Assembly: GCA_027576995.1 (NCBI GenBank)
Contig: JANBQC010000015.1
Coordinates: 62,001 to 126,000, forward strand
DNA length: 64,000 bases
From: Dimargaris cristalligena
Taxonomy: Eukaryota > Kickxellomycota > Dimargaritomycetes > Dimargaritales > Dimargaritaceae
Direction: 5' to 3'
The notes under the pieces were generated by a model, which saw only the letters and a list, made by a program, of their open reading frames with translations, had not been told where the DNA came from and searched no databases. This document shows, piece by piece, positions 12,601 through 27,600 of the stretch; positions within the stretch are counted from its first letter, which is position 1, and every line of letters begins with the position of its first letter. The position numbers were made by a program, and so were the translations under genes.

Positions 12601-15600
12601 CAGCGGTTAGAGAACTGAATAGCGGAAATTGAGTCGCCGCCTAGTTTCAGGAACGAAGCCGATGGCGCTACTCGCTGAGGATCAATCTTGAGGGTGTCGG
12701 CCAAGGCCTTTCGCATAAGCTGAAATGTCGAGGATAAGGATTTTATAGCAACGGCTTCGTCCGCAGTGTCTACTGGTAGTGGTCGAGCCTGAAGTACCTT
12801 GCGATCAGCCTTACCCACGGAGGTCATTGGAATTCCATCCATTAGAAAAATGAAATTAGGTACCATGTACTGCGGGAGTTTGGCTACAAGCTGAGACCTG
12901 AGGGCCCCTGTGTCAACCGAATTAGGAGATATGTAGAGAACAAGCTGCTGCTGGCTGACACATGCTACGGCATTGGCCACACCCTTCACTGACAGGGCGG
13001 TATTTTCGATTTCACCCAGTTCAATACGATAGCCGTGTAGTTTCACCTGGAAGTCTTTCCGCGAAATGAACTGGACTTTTCCGCTAGATAGCCAGCAGGC
13101 CAGATCGCCGGTTCGATACAGGCAACCTGATCCGAATGGATTAGGAACAAATGATTTAGCCGTGAGTTCAGCCTGTTTCCAGTAACCCGAACTGACCCCA
13201 ATACCGCCAATACAGAGTTCACCGGGGACACCTACTGGAACGGACTGGAGCTGGTCATCAAGGATGTACCCTTGGATGTTGGCTAAAGGGCGACCGATAG
13301 AGAGCGGCTCACCGCTATGAATTCGGCCTGTGTGGCACACGATTGTAATTTCAGTTGGTCCATAAACATTGAATAATTTAACACGATCACACCACCGTTG
13401 GGCGACATTCAGTGGAACTGGTTCACCGCCAACGAAAACTGTTTGCAGGTTGGGATAGGACTCGATATCAATGGCCGATAGCATTGATGGAATAAGGATG
13501 CACGTGTCGACCAGAGCTAGTAAGTCATGGAGATTCCCGTCCTGGAGTACTAACGTACCACCACAGTGGAAGGCACCAAATATTTCCAGAAGACACCCAT
13601 CGAAGGCAATATTCAGTAGCTGTAAAAAGCGGCAATCGGAGCCTAGCTGAGCAGTCTCACAGCCAGTAATGGCAAGGTTGACTAACGACTCATGTCGCAC
13701 GGGAATGCCCTTGGGTCGGCCGGTGGTTCCTGATGTGAACACAATATAGGCCAAATCAAAGGAAGAGCGAGAGGTGTCGGGTCGAAACATATGAGTGTTG
13801 ATACCGCGATGGTCAATGGTATCGACAAGGAGGCACCGATCTTCTGCCACACTTATGTAGTTCCGAAAATACTCAAAATGGCTAACGGTAGATAGGAGCC
13901 AGGGATCGTCCAACAACCCAAAGGTGTATTGTAGACGGTCAACAGCATTGGTTACTTCCATTGAGACACACACCCCACCGGCCAAAAGGACCCCTAGGTA
14001 GCTGAATATATAATCAGCCGACTTGGTGAATATTAGAGCTACTAGGTTACCGGGCCTGAGTCCGCGTTGTTTAAGGGTCAGGGCAATGCAGCTCGATCGA
14101 TGGTACACCTCGGCGTAGGTAAATTGTTGGCTCTTGGTTTCGAGGGCAATGGAGCCAGGTCTGGAGGAGATGTGCTGGCTGAACAGCTGATAGGCCAACC
14201 AATGTCGCTGAGGGAACTCACGCATGGGCCCTTGGGACCACTTCTCGATGAGCTGGGCCTCATCAATTGGTAGGGTCATGAGCTTACCCAGGCTCAAGCA
14301 TGGTTCATTTACCATCGTGGACAGGCAATGGTCGATAAACCGGATCAGATAACAAGCGTAGGCTTCGTCGCAGTGGGTCGTATCATAAACCACATGGCAG
14401 TCTAAATTATCCATATTGTCGAAAAAACTAACAGTGTAGGCGTATTCGGTGAAATTCTGCCCATGGCGAGGGTCGAAGGTAATCTTAGGGTTAGACACAT
14501 TGGGTGTAAATGATGGGAAATTATCGTACATAAGGAGGGTATCAAACAATTTGGTTTCGAGGTCGACTTGGCCCCACTTGTAGATGTCATGGAGACCACA
14601 CTGCTCAGACGCCGTCAGCTCACCAGATTGGCGATGCAAGCTTTGAACGAAATTAGTAACGGAGGTTGATAGGTCCAACGACACCTGGAATGGCAGAGTA
14701 TTAATACACATTCCCACCATATTCTGGATACCCGGTACGGGAACATTGCGGCCAGAGGTGAGCACTCCGAAGGAGACGTCATTGGACATGCCCAAGTAAC
14801 GGGACAGAGTAAGGGCCCAGACACCGCGCAAGAGGGAATTGAGGGTAATGCTTTGCTGGCGACAGAACGTGTGTAGGCTTGCCAAATTGATCGACAGTGT
14901 GGTGTGGTGTATCCCATAATTGCACACTGGGGACTCAGTAGCGTGGATGGGAAAGTGAATGGGAGGGGTGGGTGGGACACTTTTCAGAGTAGTTTGCCAA
15001 AACTGTTGATATTGGGATTGGTCGATGCTTTGGAGGTGGGAAATGTAGCTGCTGAATTGGGTGGAGGGCGTTGGCTTAATGTCATGGTATAAATCAACCA
15101 GTTGCGCCAAAACAATATTTTGGGACCAGGCATCGAGTAGGGCGTGGTGGAAGGTAAAAAAGCATATATGCCGGGGATGGCCAGTGGCTGGCGAGGTGAA
15201 GAGGGCTATCCGCAATAGCGGCCCGTCAAAAGTAAAACCCCGCTGACGGTCGGTTGCAAAGTAGGTTTTTTCCAGCGTGGACCAATCGTCATCCAAATTC
15301 GGATTGACTGACCATTCAATATCACACCGCTTCGTAATAACCTGGAGGAAGGGGTTGTCTGTCAGGGACCTGGGCTGGAAGAACTTAGTTCGCAGGATAT
15401 CATATTGCTCGGCCAGCCGGTGCCAGGTTTTCTGGAGGCGATCCACGTCCAAGTCCCCAGAAATGACAAAAGACTCCTGCACCATATACGAGCTTGGGTC
15501 TTTCAGGGTACTGACGAGGAAGCCCAGTTGGAGCCCCGAAACCGGTAGAATATCGGAGATTTCATCCAAGCCCAATTTGAGCTGGGAAGCGGCCTCTTGA

Positions 15601-18600
15601 AGGAGTGAGTCCACACCAGGGGAAGATGAGCTCATTTCGCCCAATAAGCTATAGGGTTCATAAATAGTGGTACTATGGGATTCTAACGGACCGTCAGGTA
15701 TGGAATAATCTGAGACACACTCTGCTAGCTCGATGATATTACTACACTTGAACACCTGGGCGATGGAAATATATAAACCGCAGTCTCGACAGAGGGAGGA
15801 CAAGCGAATGGCCGAAATCGAGTCACCACCGAGTTGGAAAAAGGAGTCGTAAATACCAATCTCGATACTGGGAATACCCAAGGTTTGGCTGAGGGCATCC
15901 ACAACCAGGGCCTGGGCTGAATTCTGCGGGGCAGTAATGGTGCGACCGGCAGTCATTGAGGTTAACTCGGCAATACGTGTGGTTAGGACACGTTTGTCGG
16001 TCTTGCCGTTAGTGTTGCGGGGTAACACATCCAGGTTAAATATTGTGGTGGGGTTCATATACGCTGGTAGAATTCGACCAATATGTGACTTAACCGATCC
16101 AATGGAAACTGAACAAGGGCACACAAATGCGTAAATCTTTTGACTATCTATAACTACGGCGGCACTCTGTACATCGGGATGACTGAGTAATACAGATTCG
16201 ATTTCCTGGGGTTCAATACGATGCCCGCGAATTTTTACCTGGTCGTCATGACGAGAAAAGTATTCAACGGTACCATTGGGTAGCCAGCGGGCCGAGTCTC
16301 CTGTCCGATACATATTGTCTGATCCGCTAAAAGGATTAGGAATTAATCTCGCCGTATTGAGGTCGGGCAAGTTGACGTAACCCCGTGCGACCTGCGCGCC
16401 ACCAACGTAGATTTCACCACGAACCCCAGTTGGAACGGGGCGCAAATAGCGATCGAGGATATAGCCCTGGGTATTAGGAACTGGTCGACCTATAGTCAAA
16501 ATATCGCCAAGGCTGTACTCGACAGTGTGTGAGACCAGAACTTCCGTGGGCCCGTATATATTGAACAGTCGACAATGACGGGCCCAGCGTTTGGCTACTT
16601 CACGAGGAAGGGCCTCTCCACCGGAAATGATCGTTTGTAGATTAGGATATTTGGCCGGGTCAAGGGAGGCCAGTACAGTAGGGGTGGCGAATATAGCATC
16701 CACTTTGGGCAGTGTATCCAACAGATCGGTCCGAAGAACAAGGGTGGCCCCCTTGCATAGGCCGGTAAATATCTCGAGTAGGGCAGCGTCAAAGGTCAAT
16801 GCCATATTCTGCATTAAGCGCAGGCCAGCGGAAATGCCATACGTTGACTCCAACTGCTGGACAAAGTTGCCCATCAGGCGATGTTCGATTTGAACGCCCT
16901 TGGGTCGCCCCGTGGTTCCAGACGTATACACTATATGGGAAAGGTCGGTGGGCCTAATATTAGGGAGGATAGGCAGCTGGTCTTGGGGTAGTTGGAGGGG
17001 CAAAAGCCAAGGGTCGATTAGTTGGATTTCGACTTGGGTGAGGGTGGAGCGAATAGCATTGAGTTTGGACTGGTCCGCCATATTGGTAAGAACGAGACCA
17101 ATGCCGCAGTCTTCTGTGATATACTGGATGCGCTCGATAGGGAAAGTGGGGTCCAGGGGAATCAAAGCTGCCCCCGACAACTGCAAGCCCATAAAGGCTG
17201 CAATTGTGCTGGGTACCCGGTCAATGAGCAGGCCAATGGGAGTTTCGCGCTGGACCCCTCGGTCTAGCAGTTGCTGGGCGAGACTAAGTGACTGATGGTA
17301 CAAGTGGGCATAAGTCCACTTGGTGTCTTCGTACTCCACGGCAGTAACGTTCGGTCTGATCTGAACAGAACGAGTAAACAACGCAGGTACACAGGCATCG
17401 CGATCTATGGTCCGACGAGGACATGCGAATTGCTTCACCATTACCTCATGCTCCTCAGGAGAAAGCATTTCCAGATCTTGTATGCGGATTTGCCCATCTG
17501 CGTTGGCTAGAGCGAAGACCAGCCCATTGAATAGGGTGCACAAATGTTTGGACAGGGTGTCGATATAGACTGGACCAAATTGAAAAGAGTTCCAGCTCAA
17601 GCAAGCACTGAGTTCGCCACACTCCATCTGGACAACTAGTGTTAGCGGATAGTCACTGGATTCGAGAAACCCGGTATCTGTAAAAGTGACTGGGTGATCA
17701 AGACAATCCGTGCCCGTATTAGGGTAGCTTTCGTACACAACTAGCGTATTGAACAAGTCACTTGGCCGATTTTCCCCTTCCACCCATGTGTTGATCTCAG
17801 ATATATGGTGGTGTTCAAATGAAACAACCTGTTGGGAACTATTATGAATAGCAGTGACCCACTCAGCCACAGTCATAGTCTCGTCAGCTCGAACCCGAAA
17901 CGGAACCGTATTGATAAGGCATCCCAGGTGGGACTCGATATCAGCAAGGGGTAGCGCTCTACCAGACACAGTGTTGCCGAAAATGACATCGGGCTGGTCA
18001 GTGTAGCGACTCAAAAGCAGGGCCCAGGCGGCCTTGATAAGAACATAGGGAGTGATCCCCATATGGTGAGCGAGTTGAGTGATAGTATCAGCATCCTCGA
18101 AAAGAGTCATTTTCAATTCGGCCCTGGGGGAATCTGGCTTACAAGTGGGCTTGGGAAGCTCTATTTTAGTGGGCTGCTCGACACCTCGCAGGTACTCCGA
18201 CCAGAACGATTTTGCACTTTGTTTGTCGGAGATATGCATATGTGCTACATAATTGCGGAATGCAGGGGGGCGGACAAGCAGGATTTCAGTATCATTTTGA
18301 AGGTGGGCCCGAAGCCGACCTACTAGAATACCAATGGACCACCCGTCAATTAGTGCATGGTGGATGGTCAATAAATACCTGAATGTATTTACTGACAGCT
18401 GCTTAACATGGGCTCGGAGAAGGGGTTCGCCGGGCCCGAAACCACGTCTTTTGTTGGACAGCATAAAGTCGGGTTCACTAATGGAATCCACATCAGACCA
18501 CTCGTTAATGACATGCCAACCGAACCGTGGTTCTCGGATCACTACTTGGACACCTTGACAATGGGAATTGCTCCATGAAGTAATAAACATTGTGCGCAAA

Positions 18601-21600
18601 ATGGTGTAGTCGCCAACAACTGCCCGGGTGGCCACCTGTAGTTGGTCGAGGTTCGAAATGCCAGTTACAGTGAAGGCCAGCTGAACCAGGTATTCGGAGG
18701 GGTCCTTGGCCGTGGCTGTCCACATGCCCTGCTGCATGGGCAGCATGGGGTAGATGTCTTCGACATCGTTCCCGGAAAGGCCAACGGTGATAAGCTCGGC
18801 TTCGAGTTTGACCAGTTCCGGCAAAGTGGTCTGTAAATCAGGGAAGTCCATCGGGGTCCAAAGAGAGGGACTGGGGGATTGGTTAACATAGTGTACCAGA
18901 CTAACTAGTGAGCTGTGGAAGCGGTTCAAAAGGACTTCAATATTACCTGTCGCTATGACCTGTGGACAATAACGAACTGTGAATACTAGACCATCCGAGG
19001 TTGGTAAACCAATAATCTCGATTAGCTGTGTACGGAGCTCATTCGCATCGCAGACAGCCATATCAGACATCAGTTCATGACAAGGTAACCAGGGGGCACG
19101 GCCTTGTTGGGTCAATGTACCGTGATCCACCGTATGCCCAAGGTAGTTGAATGCAACGTCGATTGGTGAGTAGGATTGGTGAGAGGAGGGTACAACATCA
19201 GTGCAGTTTAGCCATTTTTGAAGACTCTGGTGAAGCCCGTGGGTACCACTCGCCGAGCGGTGGGCCTGTTTGGCCGATTTAAGGAAATCCAAGGGCGTTG
19301 TACCCGCGCTGGCCTGTGTTTGGCATGGTAGGAGAGTAGTAAACCAGCCCACCGTACGACTGGGGTCCAGGTTGGTATCCCACGAATGACGGCCATGAGA
19401 TTCATTGAAAATGGTTATAGTTGGCGCTTGGGTCAAGGAGTATAGGGCCTGGAACAGGCCGGCGAGCATTAGTTCCAGAGGCTGGATAAGGTGGGTATCG
19501 ACCCCAAGCAGTTCATCTGAAATGATACTGTCCAAGGTGACCGACAGGCACTTTGAATTGCCCTGAATATTGAATACCAGGTTATCGGGACTGGCGAGTG
19601 GCAAATATGATGACAATGGCATTGAAGTCAATGGCTGTTCGGTCCCAGGGATAGATTGTTTGGCCCAACCAGATAATTCTGCTGCCCAAGTTGCAAACGA
19701 GAGATACTGTGGTGCTGGATTTTGACCATCTAGAAGTTGTGCCAGATCCTCTAATAGAATTGACCACGATACCAAATCTACTACCAGGTGGTGGATCGTT
19801 AAGAATAACACCTGCCTAGGAGTTGTTTGGAATGGAACCGGGGGGTGCGAAACCGAATCGGTGGATGAGCTGACATTATTATCCAAAACAGTAATGAGAC
19901 CCGCAGCCAAGTGGTGACCCTGCGAAATGTCAAGCGAAGACTGGATCAATTTAAACTGAATAGGGCAGCCAGACAGAGGAACAATGGCTTCCAGCACGGG
20001 AATGGGTAAAGTCGCAAGCGGCGGCAATATACGTTGAGACCACCGGCTGGGTGAATTAGACCCGTCCTCGGTGAACTGACAGCGCAATAAATTGTGGTGG
20101 TTGATCAGGCTAAGAAGGGCGGACGTAATCTGAGTTACAGATAACGGTCGAGTCAATTCAAGGGCAAACGATTGATTGAAATGATGGGGGTTACGCCAGG
20201 GGTGGTCAAAGAACCACTGCTGAATTGGGGTGAGTGGGAATGTGGTGTGATATGATATTGTTTTGTGGGGGTCCTTTCGAGCTGTGGTGGGATCGATGAC
20301 TTTCATATTACCAACAACATCAGACAAGGTCTTCGATCGCAAAATCATAGAGGTGGGTAGGGTGTATCCGAGTTGGCGACACTTTGATGATACTTGAATA
20401 GCTGAAATAGAGTCCCCACCAAGTTTGACGAAGGATAATTGCAGATTAATCTCTTCAGGAGCCAGTCCAAGTACATCTACCAGCGCCTGCGTTAGGGCTC
20501 CCAGTGGCCGGCTTGACAGGGTTAATGAGGAGTCTGTTGGATCCTGCCTCCGTTGGGTCGTCAGATACTCGGTGAAATGGTCTAGAAGGAATTTGGTGTC
20601 ACATTTGCCGTTGATAGTGAGGGGCACCGTTGGCAGCCCCATGAAGTAGCTGAGTACCATATAAAGTGGCAAATGATTGGCTACAGCGTTATGCAAAACT
20701 TCATTATTAGCAGCGGATTCAGGGAACACGTAGCTGACCAAGAATTGGTCGTGGACGAAAACGGTACAGTCTCGGACCCCGGGTTGGCGCAGCAGAACAC
20801 TACGAATCTCGTTCAGCTCAATCCTGAATCCCCGGAGTTTGATCTGGCTGTCCATGCGCCCCACACACTCAACCCGTCCATCAGGTAGCCAGCGGCCCAA
20901 ATCGCCGGAACGATACAGTCGACCCCGACCTGTGAAGGGGTTGTCAATGAATTTGATGGGATTGAGGTCAGGCCGGTTAATGTAGCCAAGGCTGACACCA
21001 ACTCCGCCGATGCAGATTTCGCCGATAGCCCCGATAGGTACCAGCTGCAATTGACTATCCAGAATGTAACACTCGTAATTGGGAACTGGAGGGCCAATGG
21101 TGATTGGCCCAGTGGGTGGGACTCGGGTAAAATGGCTAATGATGGTAGTCTCGGTGGGTCCATAGCCATTATAGATACCGGGAACCGCCGACCACTTGTC
21201 AACTAGCTCGCGGCTGAGAGGCTCGCCCACCAGACACAGTTTCTTCAGATTGGGGTAGTTGGAAGGGTTGAGCCGATTAATAACCGACGGCACCAACCAG
21301 GTTTGGTCCACCTGGCGTAGAGTATCAGCCAAATTGTCATGGTAAAACACCAACGTCGACCCACCACATAGTGTAACGAGGGAATTGATGATGAAGGCAT
21401 CGAACCCAGGGGAGGACCCCATCATGACACGCTGACCCACCACTCGAAGGTCTTGGAAAACGGGGTTAAATATTATGTAATCGAGGTTGCTGCGCAAAAC
21501 CATAACCCCCTTGGGCAAACCTGTTGACCCTGATGTAAAAATAATGTAGGCCAAGTCATCAGGGCGGTTTGGATGACAATTAGGCTCATTGTTGGTAGTA

Positions 21601-24600
21601 TTATCGTGCCCGAATAACTCAGAAAGAGCCACTACATTGGTCAACTGGGTAGGTGTGTTTGAAGTGTTCACCACCATCCTACAGCCAGCAACATCAATTA
21701 TATAAGTCTGCCGTTTGACTGGCAGCGTACAATCCACAGGTACATATACAGCTCCTACGACCCATGTTGCTAACATCCCAACCACGGTGTCTGGATGATT
21801 AGCAACGATGACAGCAATTTTGTCTCCCGGCTGGATTTGGGCCGCGCGCAGTCCGGCGGCCACTGAGCTGATACGATCAACGAGTTCAATATAGGTGCAA
21901 GATTTGCCTAATATCTCAGTAGCAGCGCGATCGGGATACAATGTAGCAATTCTGAAGAAATGGCGTAGAACATCGGCAGGAGGCGTCATGGGACATTCGG
22001 TGGTCAGTAAGCCCCCGAATGCAAAATTATCAATCAAGGTGCGATATTCGTCAGGGGAAACTATTGAAGTTCTGGTCCATGGCTGATCCTGGTAGAAGCA
22101 ACCTTGGGCATAGTGGAGGAAGTTACGTATCAAGCGTTCGGCGGTTGAACTCTCCAACACATCTGAATTGAAGCGAAGATCACAATATCGAGCGGAGGCT
22201 ATTCCTCGGATAACCAATTCCAGGTCGTAAGTAAATAGCGACTGTGCCGTGCTGGGATATATAACCCGGGTGACATTGTAGTCAAGTTTCTCATAAAAGT
22301 CGGAGAAAATGGAGACCCGAACTCGAGCTAAGCCCAATAGTCGGATGAGACCAAGGTGATCTCCGAGTGTGGAATATAAATTAACCGATGGGGTCGGATA
22401 TCTCATGGACTGACGACGCTGAAGACTAAGATGCTCGGCCAGTTGAGAGATGTGCGCTGGCCAATTTCCTGAACAACGGATCGGTGTATGGGTATCCGAC
22501 TGCTCGGCGGCTCCGACTATTTGATCATCGGATCGGTCTTCCACGCTGCTATAATCGATGATAATATCATCCTGGCCCGTTAGCCGCCTGAGAAACGAGG
22601 CGAAGAGGGCCAACCAAATGTCACCTTGGGCCAACGGATTAGCTGATTTACAATTAAACAGGGATGCCATTAACCCAGATCCTAGCTTAAGGCCAACGGT
22701 GGCATGTTGGAAACTTGGAAGAAGGGGCCGGGGATGATCGAAGGGCAAATGAAGCTCGGTTGGTGGATCGCGGAGAAGGCTTCTCCAGTAACTGGAGTCA
22801 GTGTCGTTAGCGTCACGATGACAGGAGTTCGGCCTTGTCACCCGTTGACTGGAGTTATTCTGGGGTATTCCATGAAGTCCAGTAACAATATACTTTACAA
22901 TCCGGTCGAATAGGGAACTATCCACGGCAATATCATGTACTTGAAGACATAGGGCCGATGCTATTCCACCCTTAATGGTTATGGAAGAGTGATACAGATC
23001 CACTTGGCTGAGGACCCCGCGATCAAGGTCGAGTTTGACCTCACCCGATAATAGGTCATCGACCACAAGTGACTGAGAATTGGGGAGCCAGTGCTCAGTG
23101 ATTCCAATTTGCACATGGGGTAATACGTGGCAAGTTAGGGTGCCTTGCGCAGAGTTAAACCGGAATCGAAGGGACTCGAATGCGGATGCTAATTGGTCGA
23201 TAGCTTGTTGAATGCTTTTGAGCTGGATTGGGGCTTCTGAGGTTATCAGGCATTGGTGATAGAAACCCGCCGAATTCGTACCCATTCGGCCAAGGGACCA
23301 TATTTGCTGCTGACGGTCAGTAACTGGAATAGTCCGAAGGTATAAAGGCAGAGAATTTGGGGCATAAAAAGCGGCCCCGTTAGTGCTAACTTCGCCAGAG
23401 TGCTCAACTAGACTTTGATCAATTCTTTCAGATAGAATGGAAGTCAGTTTTCGGAGTTCGGGGTGTTTAACCAAGTCACCCATGGTAAGACTAGCGTTAA
23501 ATTTCGAGTAGATACGATGCCTTAACAATTCAAGTTGGGCCAATGTAGCCTCCGATGAGGACCGAAGTAAGGGACTGGTGGAGTAATCGGCGGATGGCTT
23601 TAACGAGATATGCAGTTCGTTGACCACTGTAGTGAGCCACCATTCGAGTTTAGACATTGAATGATCATTGTAAAAGGGAAGAGTGGCAAGATATGCTTGG
23701 GCAAAATGCGACAGAAGGCGGTCAGCTAGGTTGGCTACGTGGGGGAAGGCGTGGGTCGAAATAATGGCCGACGGTACTAGAGCAGACGGGATGTCAGGAG
23801 ACACCATGGAGGTCTTTAGTTGAATCAGCTCCCCTTCGGTGGTATTGGCCACCAGAGCAACTAATCGGTTGTCGGGTAGAATTAGACATCGCGGGAAAAG
23901 GGCACCTGCCCCTGCTAGGGCCTGAGTCAGTATACCGAAGTGTATTTGTTGGCCCTCGACAACCTCCCTCTGAGTGATAGGACCAAGCATACGTATCCCG
24001 TTGTTGTTATCTCGATAACCAAGAACCGGGTGCTTCGTAGGGGCTGAATACTTGGACGACGAAATTTCAAAGAACGCTAGGCGACCAACGACCCCCGGGG
24101 GACAGAGACGGTCATGGCAATCAAGCACACCTAGTGAATAGAAGAGGGGAGTTGTATCGATGGTGGGTAAACATCGGGATATCAACTGCTCCTTTGTGAC
24201 CTGTTGGTGGCCCTGGAATACAGTTCCAATGAATGAGATACAGGTATCAGTGGATTCCGCAAAGTTGATGGAGTCGTACCAATGAGCCTGGTCTAGATCG
24301 TAAAGAATCAGCCTATTACAGCCATCCAAGCCATCTAAGCGAGTATTAGCCGCCATGACATGGCACGTCGGTGACTTGATATCCACGCCAAGGGGCGAGT
24401 CCGGGGCAAGAATTACTTTGTGTGACAACAGACACGAGAGGATCAGCCAGGCAGCTGGGCTGGAATCGAGGGCCAGAGAACGGTCAATAATCACACGGTC
24501 GTTTTTTGAAATATATGACTGGGTTGACGCGAGGGTGAGCTGGATACACGAATCATGGATAGTCGACAGTGCCGGACTATTCGAATTCCTTTGTGACATA

Positions 24601-27600
24601 AAAGATAGGGCAAAGTTCTTCGAAACGGCGGAGGGCTTGAATCGGCGAGACGCACGGGTTTTGTCGATGTGCGCTTCAACGGCGTCTGGTAAAGGAATTA
24701 GTTTCACAACATCATTCAGGAACGGGCGGATTTCTTCCACTTTAGTAGATGGTAGCCATACAGCCTGGCTCGCGGACAATTTGGTATATGTCAGCAATTG
24801 GTCAAGAGTGAATGGGGGAGCCAAAAGTGTGAGGCGGGCCCCCATCTTGAATGCGCTTACTAAGCATATCAATAAATGTTCTACGCTATCCACAAGGGCC
24901 ACGATTGACGGGTAGGAAGATTTGAGAACTTGGCCAGATCGAAAGGCAAGGACGTCCGCCAATTGGCCAACTTGACTAAATGATAGACTAAGTTCTTTCG
25001 AAATGTAGGCTAAATGGTCGGGATAGTCCGATAATATACTATCCCAGGTTTCGGCCAGCGATGGAAAAGGCGAAGTAGATACAGTGCTAATTGACTCTTG
25101 CCCATGTGTAATGGGGCGGGCCAATGGTGACCTTGTGAGCACCAATTGGTCTACAGTGGTCCCGGACTGGGCCGATAAAATCTGCCCAACAGCGGTTTCG
25201 ATCATTCTGACTAAGTGCCGGATAGCTTCCTCCGAGTAGGCCGATGTGCTATAGAGTATCTTGGCCTGGACAGCGGTGGACTGGACTATGAAATCCGCGG
25301 TTAGTGGATACTCCGTCGACTCGTGAACCCGGAGTTCGGACAGGATCAAATGGTGAGAGGGTTCAGCTACGTAGCTGGCGTAATTCTCAAAGCCCAAAAG
25401 TGTATGGAAGAGCGGTCCGCGTTGACCGGCTGAAGCCCACCGTGTAATATCAGATAAGGACGAGTGCTCAAATTGGAGCATGCTCGTCTGGGCATGATGA
25501 AGCGACTGTAACCAAGAGTGGATAGGTGACTGATCTAAATATACCCGGAAGGGCAGTGTGTTGATACAGGGGCCTATTACCTGATCCATACCTAATAAAT
25601 CTAGGTTTCGACCAGATAGGGTCACCCCGAATACGACATCATCCTGGTCGAGCAAGCGGCCCAGAACCAGGGCATAGGCAACCCGAAATAAGGTGGCCAG
25701 AGTGATACCGCGGCTTTGAGAAAACTGCAGCATGTGGGCCTTGGGGATACCAATACTGGCATAGTAGATCGCCGACCCCGAAGCTCCGCTGAGCCCCGGG
25801 AAGAGCATGGGTGCGGGTGTGGAATGGGCATCTCGAAGGTAGGTGGCCCAAAAATTGCTTGCTTTGGCGGTGTCCATCTGGTTCACGTAATCCACAACCG
25901 CCGGGAAGCTAGTTAATGGCGATGGAACCAGTAACTGAGGGTGGTGGTAGGCAGCCATCCAAGCCTGGAGAAGAAGGGGCATCGACCAGCCGTCTAGGAG
26001 CGAGTGGTGGGCGGAAATAATAACATCATACAGCTGACTATCAGCGGTAGGAAACACAAAATTCCGGACCATGAGCTCTTTTAGAACGAAACCACGCCGT
26101 AAATTGTTGGCCAAAAAGCTATCAAGACAGGCCAGAGGCTTATTCCCAAGGGTCCAAACATTCGAGAGTGAGCGAACCACGGCCTGGACGAAGCCCTGCG
26201 ACCGCTTGGTGGATGACTCCACAAACATAGTGCGAAGTGGAGTATGTTGTTTGGCAACGGCATTCCAGGCCTGAATCAATCTGGAGAAATCAAGGGGTCC
26301 GCCAATTTTTATGGATATTTGGACCGTATAAGCAGAAGGGTCCACTCCCAGACCAGTCAATAGGCCACCCTGTACCCCAATACAGGGGAGTAGCACCTCA
26401 ACGTCGGATGGTAAAATACCTCGCCGCACTAGCTCCTCTGAAATTTCTTGAGACTCGGTATCAGACAGATTAAATTGGACGCCGGTATTACCGTCCATGG
26501 AGGTAGGTTGCTGTACCTGCTGGGCCATCCGGCGTAGCTCGGGATACTGGTATATCAGAGGCACAGTCAGTTGATAACCCGATTGTCGACACTTGGATAC
26601 CAAGAGAATAGCCGAAATTGAGTCCCCGCCAACTCTGAAGAAGTGGTCTGTGGCATCAAACTGACCAGGGTCTTGCTGTAAAACCTGGCCCCAGATCCGC
26701 CGGAGGTTCTCCTCGGCTTTTGACAATATACCATTGGTAATCGGCCTAGACCCGGAAGTCGACGTGTGCTTTGATAACAAATGATCGACAGAGGGTAGAG
26801 ACCGGCGATCGAGTTTTCCTACTCCGGTGGTCTTAAAGTCCAACACAGGCACCACTAACTCGGGTACCATTGGCTTGGATAGGTGGTCACTTAAATAGTT
26901 CAACAAACCAGATGGATCAAGGGTTGCAGGACTAGCGTAGAGAACCAAAGCATCCTGAACCACAACCGCCACGCTTTGTTTAACCCCTGGGTATTGGCTC
27001 GCGACATACTCAATCTCTTCGATTTCAATTCGATATCCACGTAGTTTGATTTGATTATCGATGCGACCGAGAAATTCAAGTGATCCATTTGGGAGCCATC
27101 GGACGTAATCCCCGGTGCGGTATACCCGGCCTTTCCCCAGTGGGTTTGGTATAAATTTTGTGGCGGTCAGCTCGGGTAGGTTCTGATAGCCCCGTGCGAC
27201 GCCTACTCCACCGATGAGCAGTTCACCAGGAACCCCTACCGGCACTAGTCGAAGTTCCTCGTCGACCACCAAATTAAAGACATTACGGATCGGCCTACCA
27301 ATCGTGATATCGTCATCCGGCCCTATCACTGCCAAATTACTGTAAACTGTCGCTTCCGTTGGACCGTAATGATTGGCTAAAATACAGTGAGGTGCCCACT
27401 GGGCCTGCTGTTCGGGTAGCAGGGGCTCTCCGCCGACCGCGATCGCTTGCATATTAGGAAAACTTGCCGGGTCCAGTCGAGATAAAAATGAGGACAAGAA
27501 TAAGCCTGTATGAATAGTTTGCAGGTCTTCGAGTAGGTTTTCGGTGGGTATAATAAGCGTACCGCCGGCACATAGGGTGCGAAACGTATTCACGAGAATG

